Positions 46,307-57,460 of a stretch of 64,000 nucleotides of DNA are shown here, one piece after another. Origin of the DNA: Methylomonas sp. Lineage in GTDB: Bacteria > Pseudomonadota > Gammaproteobacteria > Methylococcales > Methylomonadaceae. The notes beneath the pieces are model-generated. The model had not been told where the DNA came from, ran no database searches, and saw only the letters and a program-made list of their open reading frames with translations. Made by a program: the position numbers and the translations under genes. Location: assembly GCA_002928965.1 (NCBI GenBank), contig PERU01000001.1, positions 434,001-498,000 of the forward strand. Reading direction: 5' to 3'. The stretch's first letter is position 1. Every line of letters starts with the position of its first letter.

Positions 46307-48052
46307 ATGTATCTGCAAGGCGTCAAAAAAATCATTGCGCAGCGTCCTCAACCAGCTGCGAATACTCTGCTGGCCGATATTGACCCGGTATTGCAGGCTA
46401 TTTTCAAAAGTCGCGGCATTCAGCAAGCCGACGAATTGGAACGCAGTTTAGCCAAACTGCCCTCGCCGTGGTTGTTAAGCGGTATGCAGGGCATGGTCGA
46501 GCATCTGATACAGGCCATCAAAACCCAAAAGTCTCTGACGGTAGTGGCGGATTTTGATGCCGATGGTGCGACCAGTTGCGCATTAGCCATCAAAGGCTTG
46601 GCGTTGTTGGGATTGCAAAAGCTTAATTTTGTGGTGCCGAACCGCTTTGAATATGGCTATGGCCTGACACCGGAAATTGTCGAGCTGGTCAAACAACAGC
46701 AACCGGACATCATTCTCACCGTCGATAACGGTATTTCCAGTCTTGAAGGCGTTTATGCCGCCAAAGCAGCTGGCATTCAGGTTTTGATTACCGATCATCA
46801 TTTACCGGGTCACGAATTGCCGGCAGCCGATGCCATCGTTAATCCCAATTTACCCGGCCAAAAATTTCCTAGTGGCAATATCGCCGGCGTAGGCGTGATG
46901 TTTTATGTATTGATGGCCTTGCGTATTCGCTTGCGTGAATTACATTGGTTTGAAAAAAATCACCTTCAGGAGCCCAATTTAGCGCAATTGCTCGACTATG
47001 TAGCGCTTGGTACGGTGGCGGATGTGGTGGCACTGGATCAGGTCAACCGTATTTTGGTCCACCAGGGATTGTTGCGGATTCGTTCAGGGCAATGCCAACC
47101 GGGCATTAAAGCATTGGTCGAAATTGCCGCTCGACAATTGCATGGCATTCAGGCTGCTGATTTAGGTTTTTCGGTGGCTCCACGCTTGAATGCCGCTGGT
47201 CGGATGGACGACATGTCGTTGGGTATTCAATGTCTGTTGACCGAAGATGCGCAATTGGCTAAAGACATTGCTGAACAACTGGATGTGTTGAATCAGGATC
47301 GCAAGGAGGTGGAAGGGCACATGAAAAACGAGGCCATGGCCTTGCTGGCAGACATGAAAGCCCTGGATGAAAAGCATGTGCCCGCCGGTGTGTGTTTATA
47401 CGATGCCAGCTGGCACCAGGGTGTGATTGGTATTTTAGCTTCGCGGATCAAAGATAGGCTGCACAGACCGGTCATTGCTTTTGCTCCCGCCGATAATGGC
47501 GAGCTAAAGGGTTCTGCACGCTCTATTAACGGCGTGCATATTCGTGATGTATTGAGCGATATTGCCGCCGAACATCCGCAATTGCTGAATAAATTCGGTG
47601 GTCATGCCATGGCCGCCGGATTAAGTATCAAATTGCATGATTATCCGCATTTTGCGTTGTTGTTTGCTGACGCAGTAGCATCCAAATTGAGCCAAGTCGA
47701 TCTGGAGCAAAAAGTCTGGTCTGATGGACAGCTCGATGGGCAGCATTTGACACTGGATTTTGCCGAACAATTGCAGCAAGCAGCCATATGGGGTCAAGCC
47801 TTTCCGGAACCTGCTTTTGATGGCGTGTTTGATGTCTATCAATGTCGCATCGTCGGTAAACAACATTTAAAATTTGTACTGAAACAACCCTTCAGCAATC
47901 TGATGTTTGATGCCATTGCCTTTTTTGCTGACAAGCCGGAAAACTGGCTGGGTTGTCGCAAAGTCAATGCCGTTTATAAATTAGACATCAATGAGTATCG
48001 AGGTCAGCGCAGTCTGCAACTGCAATTGCACTATCTGGAAAAACTGGAGTAA
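46307..48052 (+). CDS. recJ: single-strand-DNA-specific 5'-3' exonuclease RecJ
   Basis: Degrades 5'-ended single strands in recombination (RecF pathway) and mismatch repair. DHH-family motifs: VVADFDADGATS at 79-90, ILTVDNGIS near 136, and ITDHHLPGHE with the Asp-His-His triad at 163-165. The DHHA1 domain has GVIGILASRIKDR and GSARSINGVHIRDVL...GGHAMAAGLSI. 581 aa against 577 in E. coli. ATG 46307 follows the thrC terminator directly; its ribosome site is poor. Confidence 0.96.
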   Translation: MYLQGVKKIIAQRPQPAANTLLADIDPVLQAIFKSRGIQQADELERSLAKLPSPWLLSGMQGMVEHLIQAIKTQKSLTVVADFDADGATSCALAIKGLALLGLQKLNFVVPNRFEYGYGLTPEIVELVKQQQPDIILTVDNGISSLEGVYAAKAAGIQVLITDHHLPGHELPAADAIVNPNLPGQKFPSGNIAGVGVMFYVLMALRIRLRELHWFEKNHLQEPNLAQLLDYVALGTVADVVALDQVNRILVHQGLLRIRSGQCQPGIKALVEIAARQLHGIQAADLGFSVAPRLNAAGRMDDMSLGIQCLLTEDAQLAKDIAEQLDVLNQDRKEVEGHMKNEAMALLADMKALDEKHVPAGVCLYDASWHQGVIGILASRIKDRLHRPVIAFAPADNGELKGSARSINGVHIRDVLSDIAAEHPQLLNKFGGHAMAAGLSIKLHDYPHFALLFADAVASKLSQVDLEQKVWSDGQLDGQHLTLDFAEQLQQAAIWGQAFPEPAFDGVFDVYQCRIVGKQHLKFVLKQPFSNLMFDAIAFFADKPENWLGCRKVNAVYKLDINEYRGQRSLQLQLHYLEKLE

Positions 48053-48060
48053 CACGGTCT

Positions 48061-49605
48061 ATGCTGGAAAGAACACTACGCTGGATTGATGCGCATTTGG
48101 TTATCTTGCTATTGGCGTTGCTGGTTTTGCGGGGTGGATTTTTATTGGGCAATGGCTTAAATCTGATTGGTGACGAAAGCTATTACTGGGACTGGTCGCG
48201 GCAGCCGGACTGGTGTTATTACAGCAAGCCGCCCATGGTCGCTTGGTTAATTGGCATTTTTACCTGGTTGTTAGGGGATTATACGGCGGTAGTGCGATTA
48301 CCGACCTTGCTGTTAGGTACGGTGTTTTTGGGTTATTTTCACGCCACAGCTAAAGCTTTTTATGGGGCAAGGGCCGCTGCGCTGGCTTTGTTGTTGATAC
48401 TGGCAACGCCTATCAATGTGCTGGCGAATTTTTTGATGACCATTGATCCACCGCTTTATTGTTTCTGGATCATGAGTCTTTATTACCTAAGGCGGGCATT
48501 GTTTGATGGCAATCCCAACGCTTGGCTTTGGGCAGGATGTGCAAGTGCTGCCGCCTTGCTTAGCAAGCAGGTTGCTATTGCCTTACCGGTGATGGTGCTG
48601 GCTTTTTTATTTATTGATCCACTCCGCCGTCATTATCTGAAACGCGAATTCTGGGTTTATTTATTACCGATTTTTCTGGCTGCCGTGCCAATCCTGGTTT
48701 GGAATCAGCAACACGACTGGGTCATGTTTGGCCACAGCAAAGACCATTTTGGTAATCATCAGCCGGTCAGTCTGATTAAGCAGTTTCAGCACGCGATGGA
48801 TTTCCTGTTGTATCAAGTGTTGTTGCTATCGCCTGTTATTGGCTTGTTGATCATTATCATCAGTATACAGGGCGGTTTCAATTTCAGGCATCTGACTGCC
48901 GAACAACGGTTTTTGTGGTTGATGGGGCCTTTACTGTTATTAGGTGTTTTGCTGTTGAGTTTGTTGCAAAAAGTGCAGGGCAACTGGCCGATGCCGTTTT
49001 ATATCAGCGGCTTGATCTTGCTGGCTGGATCGTGGGTGGCAGGTGCCTGGAGCAGAACGGTCAAGATCGGCTTAGGTGTTGGGCTGTTGATGGTGGTAGT
49101 TACCTATATTTTGCCTTTAGTATTACAAGTCACCCAACTGAAAGACAGTGCTTTTGATCCCACCAAACGCTTTAAAAGCTGGCAGGAAATGGCGGTTAAT
49201 GTGCATTTTGAACGCTTGATGGTTATGCCTGATCTGACCGATAGTTTTGTGGTCGCACTGGGGCATCGATACTTGGCCAGCGAGCTCGGTTTTTATCTGC
49301 CGGATCATCCTCAGGTGTATCGTTTTGAGGAGTCCGGGCAGGTCACCAGTCAGTATGAAGTCTGGTCCGGCCCAGAGCAGCATGTAGGTAAAAATGCTTT
49401 TATTGTTGGTGAAACACCCGAAGCTGATGTACCGGAGGCGCTTAAAAATGCTTTTGTGAATTTCAGATTTATTGCTCAAGTGGCTAATCCCAGCAATCCC
49501 GATTCGGCTTATTTTGTTTATTTAGGCGAAAATCTGAAAGTCTGGCCTGCTATGATCAAAACCTCCGTTCGTTTAAAGGATTTAAATGCCCCAACGCACA
49601 ATTAA
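48061..49605 (+). CDS. glycosyltransferase family 39-like membrane protein
   Basis: A 514-aa integral membrane protein with about ten to twelve hydrophobic segments and a carboxy-terminal soluble tail. The early periplasmic loop carries GDESYYWDWSRQPDWCYYSKPPMVAWLIG, the Asp-Glu and sugar-carrier motif of ArnT/PMT-type GT-C enzymes that use polyprenyl-phosphate sugars. The acceptor is unknown; lipid A or a polysaccharide is likely. It starts 9 bases after recJ and overlaps the PAP2 gene by 20 bases. The PAP2 neighbour could recycle the lipid carrier. Confidence 0.88.
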   Translation: MLERTLRWIDAHLVILLLALLVLRGGFLLGNGLNLIGDESYYWDWSRQPDWCYYSKPPMVAWLIGIFTWLLGDYTAVVRLPTLLLGTVFLGYFHATAKAFYGARAAALALLLILATPINVLANFLMTIDPPLYCFWIMSLYYLRRALFDGNPNAWLWAGCASAAALLSKQVAIALPVMVLAFLFIDPLRRHYLKREFWVYLLPIFLAAVPILVWNQQHDWVMFGHSKDHFGNHQPVSLIKQFQHAMDFLLYQVLLLSPVIGLLIIIISIQGGFNFRHLTAEQRFLWLMGPLLLLGVLLLSLLQKVQGNWPMPFYISGLILLAGSWVAGAWSRTVKIGLGVGLLMVVVTYILPLVLQVTQLKDSAFDPTKRFKSWQEMAVNVHFERLMVMPDLTDSFVVALGHRYLASELGFYLPDHPQVYRFEESGQVTSQYEVWSGPEQHVGKNAFIVGETPEADVPEALKNAFVNFRFIAQVANPSNPDSAYFVYLGENLKVWPAMIKTSVRLKDLNAPTHN

Positions 49606-50290
49606 GCGCGCCAGACGGGAATTGTGGATTGTCTGTTTTTTTATGCTGACTACAACTGTGTTGTTTTGGCTGACTAACCTGGATATTCAGTTGGCTGAAC
49701 TGTTTTATTATCCAGATCATTCAGAAACCCAATGGCCGTATCAGTATTGGCAGCCGGTAAAAATATTATATGACTTTGCTTTTCCGGTGACGGTGATTGC
49801 CGGATTAGTGGCTTTGGCGGTTTACATCATTGGTCATTTTGACAGCTTTACCCGGCGATTTCGGCGCAGGGCGTTATATATTCTTTTGGTAATTGCCATT
49901 GGTCCCGGTTTAGTGGTTAATTTGATATTTAAAGATCATTGGGGGCGGCCAAGACCATTACATGTCCAGCAGTTTGGCGGTGATTATGTCTATGTGCCGC
50001 CGTTGAAAATAGCTGATACACCGGACAAGTCTTTTGTGTGTGGCCACTGTTCTGTGGGATATGTGTTTTTTGTGATGTATTTTTTATCGCAAAACCATAA
50101 AGTGTTTTATTTGATTTTGACTTTAAGCCTTGCCTGGATTATGGGCTTTACCCGCATGACCTCCGGCGGTCATTTTGTGTCTGACATTCTCTGGTCAGGT
50201 TATTTGGTGTTTTTGGTGGCTTATGCCCTTTACTACGGCTGGTTTGTGCGAAAAAGCATGGGCTACGCCAAAACGGATCGCATACCATGA
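49586..50290 (+). CDS. PAP2-family membrane phosphatase
   Basis: A 234-aa membrane phosphatase with about six hydrophobic segments. Motifs: KDHWGRPRP (the KX6RP site), FVCGHCSVGYVFFVM (PSGH site, here CGH), and TRMTSGGHFVSDILW (the SRxxxxxH site, here TR). Substrates in the family include lipid A 1-phosphate (LpxE), undecaprenyl-PP and phosphatidic acid. It overlaps the glycosyltransferase and yaiI-like genes, so all three are one operon. A lipid A or carrier role fits the neighbour. Confidence 0.88.
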   Translation: MPQRTIKRARRELWIVCFFMLTTTVLFWLTNLDIQLAELFYYPDHSETQWPYQYWQPVKILYDFAFPVTVIAGLVALAVYIIGHFDSFTRRFRRRALYILLVIAIGPGLVVNLIFKDHWGRPRPLHVQQFGGDYVYVPPLKIADTPDKSFVCGHCSVGYVFFVMYFLSQNHKVFYLILTLSLAWIMGFTRMTSGGHFVSDILWSGYLVFLVAYALYYGWFVRKSMGYAKTDRIP

Positions 50291-50742
50291 GTTTTAATAT
50301 CTGGGTGGATGCAGACGCCTGTCCGAATCTGATCAAAACCGTATTGTTCCGGGCTGCACAAAAGCGACAGTTTACTGTGTTATTGGTTGCCAACCAATTG
50401 ATCAGTTCCCCTCCTTCTAAATTTATTCGCGCCATTAGGGTGAGTGGCGGGTTTGATGTAGCTGATGACTATATTGTGCAGCACATGCAACCGGGTGATT
50501 TGGTGATAACGGCAGACATTCCCTTGGCCGCGCAAGTGATCAATGCCCAAGGATTTGTCATTAACCCGCGCGGTGAAATCTATAACCGAGACAACATTGG
50601 TGAGAAGTTAGCCATGCGCGATTTCATGGAAAGCATGCGTGACAGCGGACTGGCCTCCGGTGGTCCGGCTGCCATGGGGGCTAAAGATGTGCAGAATTTC
50701 TCGAATGCCTTTGATCGCTTTTTGGCCAGCCAACGCATTTAA
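50287..50742 (+). CDS. YaiI/YqxD family protein (DUF188, PIN-like)
   Basis: A 151-aa soluble protein with a PIN-like fold signature: IWVDADACPNLIKTVLFRAA (first acidic site), RVSGGFDVADDYIVQHMQPGDLVITADIPLAAQVI (second) and NPRGEIYNRDNIGEKLAMRDF. The family is conserved but of unclear role. It overlaps the PAP2 gene by ATGA. Confidence 0.92.
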   Translation: MSFNIWVDADACPNLIKTVLFRAAQKRQFTVLLVANQLISSPPSKFIRAIRVSGGFDVADDYIVQHMQPGDLVITADIPLAAQVINAQGFVINPRGEIYNRDNIGEKLAMRDFMESMRDSGLASGGPAAMGAKDVQNFSNAFDRFLASQRI

Positions 50743-50766
50743 CAGGCTGGGTTTTGTTGTCGAGCT

Positions 50767-50775
50767 TGCTATAAT
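50767..50775 (+). promoter_or_regulatory. extended -10 promoter of dapA
   Basis: TGCTATAAT, an extended -10 box, lies 39 bases upstream of dapA with no clear -35. GAGAGA lies about nine bases before the dapA ATG as the ribosome site. Confidence 0.55.
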
Positions 50776-50813
50776 GCCAGCTGTTTTGTAAAAAATTCTG
50801 ACGAGAGATTTGC

Positions 50814-51689
50814 ATGATTCAAGGTAGTATCGTTGCTCTGGTAACCCCGATGACTGAAGACGGCGCAGTGGACGAGGTAAGTCTGAAAAGACTGGTGGAG
50901 TTTCATGTTGAGCAAGGTACGGATGCTTTAGTCGCAGTGGGGACTACCGGTGAATCAGCTACCCTGGATGAAGACGAACACTGCCATGTGATAAGAAAGG
51001 TGGTGGAGTTTGCTGCAGGACGACTACCCATCATTGCCGGTACCGGAGCGAACTGTACCCGGGAAGCGATCCATTTAACGCGGCGAGCCAAAGAAGCTGG
51101 CGCACATGCCTGCTTGCTGGTAACCCCTTATTACAACAAGCCGACTCAGGAAGGTTTGTATCTCCATTACAAAGCTATCGCGGAAGCCGTGGCTATTCCG
51201 CAGATTCTGTATAACGTACCCGGTCGTACCGGCTGTGACCTGTTACCGGAAACCGTAGGGCGTTTGGCCAAGATTGCCAATATAGTGGGTGTTAAAGAAG
51301 CTACCGGTAAACTGGAACGCGTTAAACAAATCCGCGATCTGACGGGTGATGATTTTGCCATTTACACCGGCGACGATGCTACCAGCCTGGAATTTTGTCT
51401 GTTGGGTGGCAACGGTAGCATCACTGTAACCGGCAATGTGGCGCCCAAGCCGCTGCGTGAGATGCTGGCTGCGGCGATGCGCGGCGATCGGAGCAGTGCC
51501 GAAGCTTTGGATGCCAGATTAACTGCTTTGCATAACGATTTATTCATTCAATCCAACCCAATCCCGGTGAAATGGGCCGTAGCGGAAATGGGCTTGATGG
51601 GTAAAGGTATTCGCCTGCCTTTAACTTGGCTAACCGATGATTGCATCCCTACTGTTCGCGCTGCCATGCAGCAGGCAGGCGTTTTATAA
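50814..51689 (+). CDS. dapA: 4-hydroxy-tetrahydrodipicolinate synthase
   Basis: Condenses pyruvate with aspartate semialdehyde in lysine/DAP synthesis. The motifs are [48 protein letters not shown] and the Schiff-base lysine in GVKEATG. 291 aa is typical. It competes with hom for aspartate semialdehyde. bamC follows by two bases, the conserved dapA-bamC pair. Confidence 0.98.
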   Translation: MIQGSIVALVTPMTEDGAVDEVSLKRLVEFHVEQGTDALVAVGTTGESATLDEDEHCHVIRKVVEFAAGRLPIIAGTGANCTREAIHLTRRAKEAGAHACLLVTPYYNKPTQEGLYLHYKAIAEAVAIPQILYNVPGRTGCDLLPETVGRLAKIANIVGVKEATGKLERVKQIRDLTGDDFAIYTGDDATSLEFCLLGGNGSITVTGNVAPKPLREMLAAAMRGDRSSAEALDARLTALHNDLFIQSNPIPVKWAVAEMGLMGKGIRLPLTWLTDDCIPTVRAAMQQAGVL

Positions 51690-51691
51690 AC

Positions 51692-52513
51692 ATGAACAAA
51701 AAACTGATTCGGCGCGGTTTGGTTGCCAGCGTGCTGTTATGCAGTGTTTCTGCTTGCAGTACCATCAAGAGCTGGTTTCCGGATAAAGAACGGGATTATC
51801 AATTTACTTCCGAGATTCCTGAATTGATCGTGCCGGAGGATTTGAAACATAAGGGCATGGCAAGTCTGAGTCGACCTGAACCCGCTGCAACCGTCGCACA
51901 ACCACCTACAGCTGCAGCTACGCCTGAAGCCGATGCGCCCCAACAATCCTCTTCATCGGCCGAGCCAGAGACGGCTGCACCCAGCAATCAAGCTGCCGCT
52001 GAGACCCAATCCTCTGCCAGCATAGCCAATGGTGCGAGCAGCCTGCAGATCGACCAAGCCAAAATCCCCGCAACACGTATGGTCGGCAGGGCCTTGACCC
52101 GTCAAAAACTCGAGATCATCGAGCGCAACGTCGATAAAGGCTTTTTTTATGTAAAATTTGATCCAGATGCGACCAAAGCCACTGATGAGGGTATTTTTGA
52201 TGAATTCAAATTTATGTTTGGGGATGATCCTAGCAAGGAACAGGAATATCGCATCATCGTACATGGTCTCAGCCCGCAAATGAGCGAGGTCATTATCAGT
52301 GATAACGAAGGTAAGTTACTCTCCAGTTCTGCCGCCAATGCGTTATTGAAGCTGATTACCGAGGGTATCAATCAGGTTGAAAATCAGGAAGATAATTCTG
52401 ATGAATCTGGCGGCGACACTCAAACCACGAATGATACCCCTACCGAAGCCGGTGCGGCAGCAGAGCAGAAAACCCCGGAAGCACCGGTGTCAGACACTGC
52501 CAAACAAGAATAG
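51692..52513 (+). CDS. bamC: outer-membrane assembly lipoprotein BamC
   Basis: Accessory lipoprotein of the BAM complex (also NlpB). It has a signal peptide with lipobox VSAC (Cys22), then the BamA/D-binding start STIKSWFPDKERDYQFTSEIPELIVPEDL, a low-complexity Ala/Pro/Ser linker, and one helix-grip domain (about 120-230). It is 273 aa against 344 in E. coli, with a long acidic, Thr-rich tail. I chose ATG 51692 for the signal peptide; the open frame runs further back into dapA. Confidence 0.88.
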   Translation: MNKKLIRRGLVASVLLCSVSACSTIKSWFPDKERDYQFTSEIPELIVPEDLKHKGMASLSRPEPAATVAQPPTAAATPEADAPQQSSSSAEPETAAPSNQAAAETQSSASIANGASSLQIDQAKIPATRMVGRALTRQKLEIIERNVDKGFFYVKFDPDATKATDEGIFDEFKFMFGDDPSKEQEYRIIVHGLSPQMSEVIISDNEGKLLSSSAANALLKLITEGINQVENQEDNSDESGGDTQTTNDTPTEAGAAAEQKTPEAPVSDTAKQE

Positions 52514-52517
52514 TCTA

Positions 52518-52677
52518 GGAGCCTGTCCGAGAATAGGAATCGTCGCGAGGGAAAGCTATTTTGAGTTAGATTTGTTGATCATTTGAGGCGAATAGTGGGG
52601 CTATTTAACGAAAATGAGCGGGAAATCTGGCCAAAAGGGCTTTTCCGTAGCAGGTTCTCTATTCTCGGACAGGCTCC
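52518..52677 (+). repeat. 160-bp MITE, copy 1
   Basis: Terminal inverted repeats GGAGCCTGTCCGAGAATAG and CTATTCTCGGACAGGCTCC, flanked on both sides by TA. An IS630/Tc1-type target duplication is the natural reading. It encodes no protein. A second copy of the same length and about 95% identity by eye is at 57255-57414 in the opposite orientation. Confidence 0.85.
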
Positions 52678-52754
52678 TAGGACAGGCACCTAGGTTGCAG
52701 ACGGTTTAAATTGATCACGTGTAAGGATTTCGCAAAAAATAAACGCCCTCTTTG

Positions 52755-52897
52755 AAGAGGCTGTCGTAAAAGTCGAAACAGTTCCTTCTCCCACCGGGAG
52801 AAGGTTAGGAGGGCATATAAATCAGCTGTTTGCATTATATATTCCCCTCACCCCAGCCCTCTCCCGCGAGGAGAGGGGGCTTTTACGACAGACTCTT
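52755..52897. repeat. 143-bp intergenic inverted-repeat element
   Basis: Arms AAGAGGCTGTCGTAAAAG (52755-52772) and CTTTTACGACAGACTCTT (52880-52897), one mismatch, enclose a GC-rich body with CTTCTCCCACCGGGAGAAG and CCTCTCCCGCGAGGAGAGG hairpins. It looks like a non-autonomous repeat of the REP/MITE kind. The rest of 52680-53205 shows nothing else. Confidence 0.65.
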
Positions 52898-53205
52898 GAA
52901 AAGGGGGGAGAGCGAAGCAAGGGGCCGAGAAGGATTGATTTGAAGAATCTCCCCCAGCCCCTGTTTGTCAAGGAAGGACGAGTAAGCCGTGCTTTGGTAA
53001 GACCATAATGTCTGGACGTTATTTGCACCAAATCCTAAGGAATATGTCAGAAACAAGTTCGGCAACGGTAGGTGCGAATTCATTCGCATTATGTGGATAA
53101 ATCCGCACCCCGAACACTTATATTGGTTATTTCATGCTCATGCCTAAGTCAGTTTTTGCCATCTGCTTTCTGTAAACCGCTTTACCCATTTAGCTAAAGA
53201 TCACT

Positions 53206-56200
53206 ATGTTGACAATTCCCGGTACTTCCGCACTTTCATCGTTTCGCATCGAAAAATTACTGAACCAGTTACAAACGTTGGATAGCAACATCCAAACGGT
53301 AACGGCTCGATTCGTGCATTTTGTACAGATGCAAAAGTCTTCGGATAGCCTAGACAAGCAACCGACTTCCCTGGCAGGCGAAGAAATGCAAATGTTGCAA
53401 CGTTTGCTGGATTATGGTTATACACCTATGGCGACACCCCCGGTAGCTGAGCTGGATAACCAGACACTCAGCCGATTGTGGGTTGTGCCCCGATTGGGAA
53501 CGATCTCGCCCTGGTCCAGCAAGGCATCGGAAATAGCCGAGCGTTGCGGACTTGCACATGTCAAACGACTTGAGCGCGGCGTTGAATATCTATTCAGTAG
53601 TGCTGTTCCGCTTAGTAACGATGACCTGCACAGAGTAGCCTCGTTGCTGCATGACCGAATGACTCAACAGGTCGTAACCGATGAGGCGCAACTGGACCTG
53701 TTTGCCGAGCACGATCCCAAGCCGTTGCAAACCGTTGCCATCATTGAACAGGGTAAAGAGGCACTGGTAAAAGCCAATACAACGTTAGGCTTGGCCTTGT
53801 CTGCCGATGAGATTGATTACCTGACTGACAGCTTCATCCAACTGGGACGCAACCCTACCGATGTCGAGCTGATGATGTTTGCTCAAGCCAATTCGGAACA
53901 TTGCCGCCATAAAATTTTCAACGCCGATTGGACAATAGACGGCGAAGCACAAGCCAAATCATTGTTTGCGATGATTCGCAACACCCATACCTTGAACCCG
54001 CAAAATATTCTCTCGGCTTACAGCGATAACGCCTCTGTGATTGCCGGGCACGAGGCGCAAGTATTCATTCGCGATGCAAATAGTCACGCTTACGGCTATG
54101 TTGAAGAAGACGCGCACATTTTGATGAAAGTGGAAACCCATAATCATCCGACGGCCATTTCTCCACACCCCGGTGCAGCGACGGGTTCGGGTGGCGAGAT
54201 CCGCGACGAAGGGGCTACCGGTCGAGGCTCTGCAACCAAAGCCGGTTTGACCGGTTTTAGTGTGTCACATTTGAAAATCCCCGGTTTCGAACAACCCTGG
54301 GAAACGGATAATGGCAAGCCGGACAGGATTGCTTCGGCTTTGGACATCATGTTGGAAGGTCCAATTGGCGGCGCGGCGTTTAATAATGAGTTTGGCAGGC
54401 CTAATATTGCGGGTTATTTCCGCAGTTTTGAGCAAGCCGCCGAAACCGGCGAAGCGAATCAATATCGCGGATATCACAAACCCATCATGATTGCCGGCGG
54501 CATGGGCAATATCCGGCCCATGCTGGTTGATAAACATCCCATTCCAGCGGGTTCTTTGATTGTGATTTTAGGTGGACCAGCCATGTTGATTGGCTTGGGC
54601 GGTGGCGCAGCATCCTCACAAACTTCGGGTGAAAGTGCTGCGGAACTGGATTTTGCCTCGGTACAACGGGAAAACCCGGAAATGGAACGTCGTTGCCAGG
54701 AGGTTATCAATCACTGTAATTCATTGGGCGACACAACCCCGATTATTTCGATACACGATATTGGCGCAGGTGGTTTGTCCAATGCGGTGCCGGAAATCAT
54801 TCACGATTGCGATCGCGGTGGACGTTTTGAGTTGCGCAAGGTGCAAAATGCCGATAAAGGCATGTCGCCAATGCAAATTTGGTGTAACGAGGCCCAGGAA
54901 CGCTATGTAGTGGCCATCAAGCCCGAATCACTGGCAGTCTTCAAAGCCTTTTGCGAACGCGAACATTGCTTATATGCCGTGATTGGTGAAGCTACTGATG
55001 CCGAGCATTTGACCTTGAGCGACGAATGGCTGGGCGGCAAACCGGTCGATTTGCCGATGTCGGTATTGTTTGGCAAGCCACCTAAAATGCATAGACAGGT
55101 TCAACGGCTTGCAAAGAGTTTGCCTGCATTCAACACTGCTGAGATTCAACTCGCCGACGCTGTAAACCGGGTTTTGGCATTTCCTGCGGTCGCCGATAAA
55201 AGCTTTTTGATTCATATCGGTGACAGGTCGGTTACCGGATTGGTGGCACGTGACCAGATGGTCGGGCGCTGGCAAATCCCGGTTGCCGATGTGGCGGTGA
55301 CAGCCTCGGGATTTTACGCACACACCGGTGAAGCGATGGCGCTCGGTGAACGTACGCCGCTGGCATTGATTGATGGGCCTGCCTCGGGACGGATGGCGGT
55401 AGGTGAGGCGCTAACCAATCTGGCTGCAGCCCGTATCGATAAACTGAACGATGTCAAATTATCCGCCAACTGGATGGCCGCCTGTGGCAGCCCCGGCGAA
55501 GACGCGGTGTTGTTTGACACCGTCAAAGCAGTGGGTATGGAGTTGTGCCCTGAATTAGGGATTGCGATTCCGGTGGGCAAGGATTCTTTGTCGATGAAAA
55601 GTGTCTGGAAAGAGGAGGTGGTCGGTCGTTCCCAACAGCCTGCTTCTGGCGACGCGAGCGGTTCCACCGGCGTCGAGAAAACCATGACCTCACCGTTGTC
55701 GTTGATCATTACTGCTTTCGCGCCGGTGCAGGATATTCGGCAAACCCTGACCCCGGAATTGCAAGCCGAAGATAGCGTGTTATTACTGATTGATCTGGGT
55801 CAGGGCAAGAACCGTTTGGGTGGCTCGGTATTGGCGCAAGTTTACAATCAGCTCGGCAATCGGGCGCCTGACCTGGATGATGTGGCTTTGTTCAAGCGTT
55901 TTTTTAATACCATCCAGCTATTGAATCACCAAAATTTACTGCTGGCCTATCACGATAGAGCTGATGGTGGTTTGTTGGCGACGGTAGCGGAAATGCTGTT
56001 CGCCGGGCGTAAAGCGGTTGATCTGGATATTTCCGAACTGGGTGGCGATGCCTTGGCAGCTCTGTTCAATGAAGAACTGGGTGCGGTATTGCAGGTCAAA
56101 ACCGCTGATCTGGATCTTATCGCTCGCTTGCTGGATCAAGCCGGTCTGGATCATTGCAGCTTTGTGATTGGTAAAGTGGTCGCTGGGCAACGTTTGCGCA

Positions 56201-57174
56201 TTCTGCAAAACGGTAACGAAATTTATGCTGCCAACCGTGCCGAGCTACAAAAAACCTGGTCAGAAGTCAGTTATCGGATGCAGGCCTTGCGGGATAACCC
56301 GGATTGCGCCCGTCAGCAATTTGAGCGCATCAGTGATGACAATGATCCTGGTTTGTCGGCTGCACTGAGTTTTGATGTCAATGATGATATTACGAAAAAC
56401 TTGGCGAACGCACCAAGGCCAAAAGTGGCGATTCTCCGCGAGCAGGGTGTCAATGGACATATCGAAATGGCGGCAGCCTTCGATCGCGCGGGTTTTGCCG
56501 CCATCGATGTACACATGACCGATATTATCTCAGGTCGAGTCAGTCTGGCCGAATTCACCGGTCTGGTGGCTTGCGGTGGCTTTTCGTATGGTGACGTGCT
56601 GGGCGCTGGAGGCGGTTGGGCCAAATCCATTTTATTCAACCCGAAAGCCCGCGATGAGTTTGCAGGTTTTTTTGCCCGGCAGGAGACTTTTGGATTGGGT
56701 GTGTGTAACGGTTGTCAGATGATGTCCGGTTTGAAAGACATGATTCCCGGCGCAGAACATTGGCCACAATTCAAACGCAATTTGTCGGAACAATTCGAAG
56801 CGCGGGTGGCAATGGTCAAAGTACAGGAATCGCCATCAATATTTTTTGCGGGCATGGCCGGTTCAATGTTGCCTGTGGTCGTGGCGCACGGTGAAGGCCG
56901 GGCCGAGTTTGGCGATCAAAATCCAGCTGATGCTAATGTGGCATTGAGTTATGTGGACAATTACGGTCAGTTGACCGAATCGTTTCCAGCCAATCCCAAT
57001 GGTTCACCAAGCGGTATTACCGGTCTGACCTCCAGCGATGGCCGCTTTACCATCATGATGCCGCATCCCGAACGTTGTTTCCGCACCGTGCAAAATTCCT
57101 GGCATCCCGGCGAGTGGCAGCAAGACGCCGCGTGGTTGCGGATGTTTAGAAACGCACGGGTTTGGGTTGGTTGA
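53206..57174 (+). CDS. purL: phosphoribosylformylglycinamidine synthase (large, single-chain type)
   Basis: Fourth step of de novo purine synthesis, FGAR plus glutamine to FGAM. The 1322-aa single chain has an amino-terminal PurS-like domain, two AIRS-type halves ([36 protein letters not shown] and [14 protein letters not shown]) and a carboxy-terminal glutamine amidotransferase with catalytic Cys in [14 protein letters not shown] and the triad end MPHPERCFR. It starts [14 protein letters not shown]. The gene stands alone between two MITE copies. Confidence 0.98.
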   Translation: MLTIPGTSALSSFRIEKLLNQLQTLDSNIQTVTARFVHFVQMQKSSDSLDKQPTSLAGEEMQMLQRLLDYGYTPMATPPVAELDNQTLSRLWVVPRLGTISPWSSKASEIAERCGLAHVKRLERGVEYLFSSAVPLSNDDLHRVASLLHDRMTQQVVTDEAQLDLFAEHDPKPLQTVAIIEQGKEALVKANTTLGLALSADEIDYLTDSFIQLGRNPTDVELMMFAQANSEHCRHKIFNADWTIDGEAQAKSLFAMIRNTHTLNPQNILSAYSDNASVIAGHEAQVFIRDANSHAYGYVEEDAHILMKVETHNHPTAISPHPGAATGSGGEIRDEGATGRGSATKAGLTGFSVSHLKIPGFEQPWETDNGKPDRIASALDIMLEGPIGGAAFNNEFGRPNIAGYFRSFEQAAETGEANQYRGYHKPIMIAGGMGNIRPMLVDKHPIPAGSLIVILGGPAMLIGLGGGAASSQTSGESAAELDFASVQRENPEMERRCQEVINHCNSLGDTTPIISIHDIGAGGLSNAVPEIIHDCDRGGRFELRKVQNADKGMSPMQIWCNEAQERYVVAIKPESLAVFKAFCEREHCLYAVIGEATDAEHLTLSDEWLGGKPVDLPMSVLFGKPPKMHRQVQRLAKSLPAFNTAEIQLADAVNRVLAFPAVADKSFLIHIGDRSVTGLVARDQMVGRWQIPVADVAVTASGFYAHTGEAMALGERTPLALIDGPASGRMAVGEALTNLAAARIDKLNDVKLSANWMAACGSPGEDAVLFDTVKAVGMELCPELGIAIPVGKDSLSMKSVWKEEVVGRSQQPASGDASGSTGVEKTMTSPLSLIITAFAPVQDIRQTLTPELQAEDSVLLLIDLGQGKNRLGGSVLAQVYNQLGNRAPDLDDVALFKRFFNTIQLLNHQNLLLAYHDRADGGLLATVAEMLFAGRKAVDLDISELGGDALAALFNEELGAVLQVKTADLDLIARLLDQAGLDHCSFVIGKVVAGQRLRILQNGNEIYAANRAELQKTWSEVSYRMQALRDNPDCARQQFERISDDNDPGLSAALSFDVNDDITKNLANAPRPKVAILREQGVNGHIEMAAAFDRAGFAAIDVHMTDIISGRVSLAEFTGLVACGGFSYGDVLGAGGGWAKSILFNPKARDEFAGFFARQETFGLGVCNGCQMMSGLKDMIPGAEHWPQFKRNLSEQFEARVAMVKVQESPSIFFAGMAGSMLPVVVAHGEGRAEFGDQNPADANVALSYVDNYGQLTESFPANPNGSPSGITGLTSSDGRFTIMMPHPERCFRTVQNSWHPGEWQQDAAWLRMFRNARVWVG

Positions 57175-57254
57175 TAAGGTTAACTCTTTAACGCAGCCAT
57201 TTTATCGGTATTCAAATGGCTGCGCCGACCTTGACTTCACGGTGCAGGATACTA

Positions 57255-57414
57255 GGAGTCTGTCCGAGAATAGAGAACCTGCTACGGAAAAGCCCTTTTG
57301 GCCAGATTTCCCGCTCATTTTCGTTAAATAGCACCACTATTCGCCTCAAATGATCAACAAATCTGACTCAAAATAACTTTCCCTCGTGATGATTCCTATT
57401 CTCGGACAGGCTCC
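57255..57414 (-). repeat. 160-bp MITE, copy 2 (inverted)
   Basis: The same element as 52518-52677 read on the minus strand, again flanked by TA. One end differs by a single base (GGAGTCTGTC). The two copies bracket purL as inverted repeats about 4.6 kb apart. Confidence 0.85.
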
Positions 57415-57460
57415 TATTGTTCCTGCGAGATCATGGCGTTTGCATGAAGAGAGTGCTTTC

